A stretch of DNA of 64,000 nucleotides from Mugil cephalus (lineage: Eukaryota; Chordata; Actinopteri; Mugiliformes; Mugilidae). A program made the translations under genes and the position numbers. Where the stretch lies: positions 12,665,672 through 12,729,671 of the forward strand of contig NC_061782.1 of NCBI RefSeq assembly GCF_022458985.1, in the 5' to 3' direction. This document shows, one piece after another, positions 59,739 to 64,000 of the stretch (the first letter of the stretch is position 1; each line of letters opens with the position of its first letter). A model generated the notes under the pieces. The model ran no database searches. It had not been told where the DNA came from and saw only the letters and a program-made list of their open reading frames with translations.

Positions 59739-62700
59739 ATGCATCCGATGCCTGTGTGCTCCGTGAGCGGTGGAGACATATTTGATTGTATACAGAGAGG
59801 AAATATTGAGCAGTGTATACACTTGATACAAAATGATCGATCTATCCTCAAGCAAAAAGGTAAGGCTTTTCAAATAATGCTGTCTAATCTGTGTTTGTCT
59901 TTTATCTACAGAGGCTACAGCTTTATTGTGTGTTAATGACAGCAGTGTTTGGCCTCTTCCTGATGGTATTTCCTGATTTTTTTTTTTAATCTATAAGAGA
60001 ACTGCAAACAAGGTTGTTTACAAAGATAACGACCATTTAGTACGTCATATAAGCTTATTACCCCCATTTAGAACCATCATCGGGCTAAATTGTAACATAA
60101 GTTATTATGAATTTGAATATTCAACAGAGTCTTCTCATGTGATTTTGTCACAATGCCAAGGGGGTTACCTGACCCTGGTGCAGCTCCTGTGTGAGATGCT
60201 CTGGCACAGATCCTGTGATGGAGAGGTGGACAGATCCAGTGACAACAAGACACAAAGTCACATTGTGCAAATCAAAGGCTAACCTGCAACTCCAGCAGCT
60301 GATAACGACCAACAGGCTTACAGACTGTGCATTTGTGTCAGGGTTATATTGTTAGTATAACTGCAAATGAGTTTGAAGGTCGGCATCTTCAAACCCGACT
60401 GTAACGTGCATGTGTTTACCTTCATCCAGGCTGGGGGGGTTTCACCCCGCTCCATTATGCTGCCCTCCATGGTAACCGTGCCCTGGTTGACCTTTTCCTT
60501 AGTTCTGGAGCTGATCCCAACATGACGTGTGATGCAGGACAGACGGCCTTTCATTTTGCTTGCAGGTAGTTTCATATTTATGTCATGCCTGCACTCTTGA
60601 AATAATAGTGTGACTTCACAGTTTGTGTTTTGTTTTGTTCTTGATTCTGAATAATAACAGTTTGTGCTCATATCAGGCAAGGGAACATCTACATCATACA
60701 TCAAATGATGCAGTATGGAGCTGACTTGCGCCTCATAGATCTTCAAGGCAAGACGTCACTGCATCATGCAGTTACTGGGGGCAGCATGTAAGTAGAGAGA
60801 ACATCACACCACAAAATTAGTTGTCACACACTTTGTGCGTGAACTAACTCTTAGTTATCCTCCCCAGTGTTGCAGTGCACTTCCTGTGGGAGACAGGAAT
60901 GTTCCGGTTCTCGGACACAGACATGTATCAGGTGACACCCCTTCACCTGGCTGCATCCACAGGCAACACAGAGGTGGTCCGATATTTGCTCAGAGAGCAG
61001 GTATGCTAATGTCTTTGCTGTTTCACCCAATCACAAGCTTTAGCTTAGTAAACAGACTTACAGCCAATCACTGTATGGTTTCATTTCCAGTAATCATTCT
61101 CATAAAACTGTTGTTCAGTGTAGTGCAATTTATAATAAGCTTAGATTAATTTGATAACTGTACACATCACAATGAAACGGTAATATCTGCTGAAAATTTC
61201 CTTTTGCATCGGTACCCCAAACAGGTGATAATGTCCTCTTCGGAAATGTGTCATCTTTGTGATGACAGGGGATGGTGATCTTCTTCCTTCTGTTTTGTTC
61301 CTCTTCCCTGTCCTTTTCCTGTCCCGGAACAGGATTACCATGACCTGGATGACTGAGAACCTTCACAGACACATCTTTGGGATATTAATGTTACTTATCA
61401 GTTTTAAGATTACTCTGTGACTCATCAACAGCCATAACAACCTAGTAAACCAAAAGTTTATGAGATCTGTTTTGTTTCTTCTCGCTAATAATGATACGTT
61501 TCCGAGGGCCTCTTCATAAAAAGGAAAAAGTCATGTACGGTGTACGATTCATGCAATTAGCTACAAGTGCCATTGTACAGAAAGCTCTGCTATCATAATG
61601 TTGATTCAAGCCTGTGATTTTTTAGTGGCTGTGGTGCTGTGTAATCATATTCAGGTATATTAACAGATTCTGTAATATTTTCACAGTGGTTCACTTAAGA
61701 AGTTCATTCCAACCACATTAATGTAACCAGGGCCCAGAGTACCAAATAATAATAACAATAATGCTCAGTATAACAACGTGAGAAAAAGATTAGTTTCAAA
61801 TGTTATGTGAAAACAACGGCCAGTGCAAATTTTTCAGGATGTGAGAAACATTTCAGCTGCTGTGCACCTCACCCTGCAGCTTGTGTTACAGAGGTGTGCC
61901 GTGGACGCAGTTGACCAGCAGGGAGCGACAGCACTTCACGTTGCAGCAGAGAGGGGCGGAGTGGAGGTGTGCTGGACACTGCTGCAGAGGACAGGATGCA
62001 GGATGCTCCATCAGAAAAATCACAGTGGCCTCACTCCTCTGGATCTCAGCAAACAGGGGAAAACATTCAGGTGAATATGCTGAATGTTCTCCGGGGACGT
62101 CTGGAAAAGCACTGACTAGCGGGCGACTGCTTGGGAGAATAACATGCTTTTAAAATATATAATATGTTTGCTTTCCATGTTTTTTTTCTCTTGGGATTAT
62201 GATGCTGATTAATACTTTGCTGTATTTTTTTCAAGACATCAGCAACTCACCAAACTACTGAGTCGATACATTAATGAGCCAATACACCACAAGCCCACAG
62301 AGTCTCATGGTAAATACATCTCAGTAGTTTTCACTATTCATTTAGTAAAAACAAGGGCAGTGATATATTAACAGTGTTACTGTTAAAAAAAGGCACATTA
62401 AAAGTTCTCCATGTGTTTAATGTACTCACGTGCATTTGTGTTATGTGTTGTCTGAAACCAGTTTTATACTACTGGACACTGTTTTTTCCAACTCTGAGCG
62501 GAGCAGCCATCCTGCTGATAGCGGCCATGCTGGGAGGCTACGGGGGGCTAATCTGTGGTTTGCTCTTCCCCTGGCTCGCCAGAAGCATTTTCACACAGTA
62601 CCACCGCATGACCACATACCAAAGGTTTGACACAAATTGGAGTGAAATGTTTAGCAGGAATTTAACTGTTTGTTATACCCCTCTGTTGAAAGAGCATCTG

Positions 62701-64000
62701 TGTTATTTCTAGGTTGCCTAACCCGATCTACCTGGGAACTCTTCTGGCTGGTATGGTTCATTCCCTGCTCTGCTTCTATGGGAGAATAATGCCTAATATC
62801 CTTAACAGAGAGAGAGAGAGAGATAACACAGGAGGAGTCTTTTGACTGCGCATATTATGTGATTATTTGACCTTATTTTCCCCTTCTGCAGTGGTGGCAT
62901 AGCCTACTGTTGGTCTGTAAGATCACATTGCCTCAATTAATGTTTGATTACCAAATATTTCGGTCTATAATGAAATGGGAGCCCATCTGGGAACTCATCG
63001 GCAATTATCTGATTTGTTTCTGGTCTTCTAGATAAGTGTGTCTTTTCAGTTCGCTGGTCTTTGATTATAGTCCATCTAGCAGTAATCCAGGGATTTTATA
63101 TTAAAATGACGTGTGCTCTTCCTTAACTTCGTGAACGCGTGTGGCCAACCAGTGCTCTGGCCCAGGTGGCCGTGTTCCACTTCTCCATACTCTTCGGACT
63201 GTTCTGTAAGGTTCTGACTCAGGACCCCGGGGCACTGGACAAAGCAGACGCAGATCCTCGATTCTGTTGCATCGCTGACCTGGTGGAGAACAACCAGAGC
63301 CCTCACAGGTTCTGCCCATACTGTGAGGTAATACATTCACAGCGATCACGACTAAGAGAGTCACAAGGCCGTATATATATATACAGACATCCTGCTTAGG
63401 TCTAGAAATGTACACAAATACTGAACATGAATTATATATTGTAATATTCGAATATTTGTTCATTCTTATCCTATAATGTAAGCAACATTTAAAAGTAGCT
63501 TGCACTTTTACCAAACCATTGTTTGCTTTACACAAATTTGTTGGATAACTTCTTCCTAGTATGTTGCTCTCTGTCCCACAAATGTCTTCGTTTTTTCCTC
63601 ACAGCTGTTTCAGCCTGACTACACTAAACACTGCAAGCTGTGTGATGTGTGCATTGAAGACTACGACCATCACTGCCTTTTCCTCAACCGCTGCGTCGGC
63701 CGAGGTAACCACCGCCTGTTCCTCTTCTTCATCCTCTCCATGGCGGTTGCCCACTTTCTCTTCGTTGCCATAGCGACAACTTACCTGTACGGCAAGATGC
63801 CCGCCGGCGATCGCAGCCTGTCGTCGTGGCTCGCGTTGGCGGGGGAGGAGTTCTGGGTCGTGGCCATGGTGATTATGAACGCAATGACGCTCTTCTGGGA
63901 GGTGTGGCTTCTGGTTGAGCAGTTCGATGCCGTCGCCACGGGAACCACTACGTACTTCAGACAGTGTGAAAACGCAGCGCGACAGAGGTCACTGGGACAG
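59739..64000 (+). CDS. Ankyrin-repeat DHHC palmitoyltransferase (HIP14-like), 3' partial
   Basis: CDS exons: 59739-59859, 60430-60565, 60677-60787, 60868-61000, 61838-62070, 62236-62309, 62462-62624, 62713-62795, 63137-63327, 63605 to the window end. The frame is intact over 547 codons. Residues 10-265 are ankyrin repeats (GGFTPLHYAALHGN, GKTSLHHAV, VTPLHLAASTGNTEVV, GATALHVAAERGG, GLTPLDLSKQGK). Hydrophobic segments follow, then DPG (381-383) and the cysteine-rich domain FCPYCE...KHCKLCDVC with DHHC at 436-439, and further membrane segments. Predicted role: S-acylation of cytosolic cysteines at Golgi or vesicle membranes, with ankyrin repeats recruiting substrates, as for ZDHHC17/ZDHHC13. 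The residues after DHHC (CLFLNRCVG) differ from the usual CPWVGNCVG, so it is a divergent member, possibly a gene missing from mammals. The intron 62796-63136 is U12-type. Confidence 0.85.
62796..63136 (+). other. U12-type AT-AC intron
   Basis: The intron begins ATATCCTTAAC (62796), the exact minor-spliceosome 5' site. It carries the exact U12 branch motif TTCCTTAAC (63119-63127) and ends in AC at 63136, about 10-11 bases beyond the branch adenosine. Splicing here joins residue P351 to S352 in phase 1 and restores the only continuous frame (FYGRIMP | SVWPTSALAQVAVF). No GT donor in the upstream exon does this. Confidence 0.85.

Noticed and set aside
60161..60281. Possible extra exon in intron 1 of the ankyrin-DHHC gene (GYLTLVQLLCEML...)
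   Set aside because: It ends in a stop or an out-of-phase donor, while exons 1 and 2 join in phase to give a canonical ankyrin repeat.
62806..62822. GA repeat after exon 8 of the DHHC gene as an in-frame coding insertion or frameshift
   Set aside because: The U12 AT-AC intron start at 62796 places it inside the intron and restores the frame.

Overview
The window is vertebrate nuclear DNA, almost certainly from a ray-finned (teleost, probably percomorph) fish. The genes are split into many short exons with compact GT-AG introns, and the introns carry CA/GT microsatellites and small inverted-repeat transposons of the kind common in fish. The gene set is C10orf71/CEFIP, VSTM4, WDFY4 and LRRC18. 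I recall these same four genes as neighbours on human chromosome 10q11.2, so this is a conserved vertebrate block. All identifications rest on reading translated exons and recalled family knowledge; no database search was run.

Layout. 1-10672 (+): a giant coding exon of the C10orf71/CEFIP homologue, a striated-muscle Z-disc protein, open at the left edge. It is about 3,540 residues here, against about 1,435 recalled for human, and much of the excess is charged low-complexity sequence including a tandem nine-residue helical repeat. 12673-18927 (+): VSTM4, eight coding exons, 355 residues, an Ig V-set membrane protein with paired ITIM/ITSM-like tail tyrosines. 22148-58118 (-): WDFY4, a BEACH-WD40 protein of dendritic and B cells. 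I resolved 63 coding exons that join with matching phases to 3,202 codons plus stop. The only junction without a usable GT or AC donor is the GA-AG intron at 46221-46300. 33644-34462 (+): LRRC18, a single coding exon on the opposite strand inside a WDFY4 intron, as I recall for mammals. 59739 to the right edge (+): an ankyrin-repeat DHHC palmitoyltransferase, divergently arranged with WDFY4 and cut by the window end. One of its introns has all the hallmarks of a U12-type AT-AC intron.

The genes do not form a pathway. CEFIP is a muscle protein, VSTM4 a membrane/secreted-peptide precursor, WDFY4 an endosomal trafficking scaffold for antigen cross-presentation, LRRC18 a testis-biased leucine-rich-repeat protein, and the DHHC enzyme a membrane S-acyltransferase. 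Their grouping reflects ancient synteny. The most notable observations are the U12 AT-AC intron, the GA-AG junction in WDFY4, a perfect hairpin just inside a neighbouring WDFY4 intron, RFX X-box motifs upstream of the nested LRRC18, and the expanded repeat domain of CEFIP.
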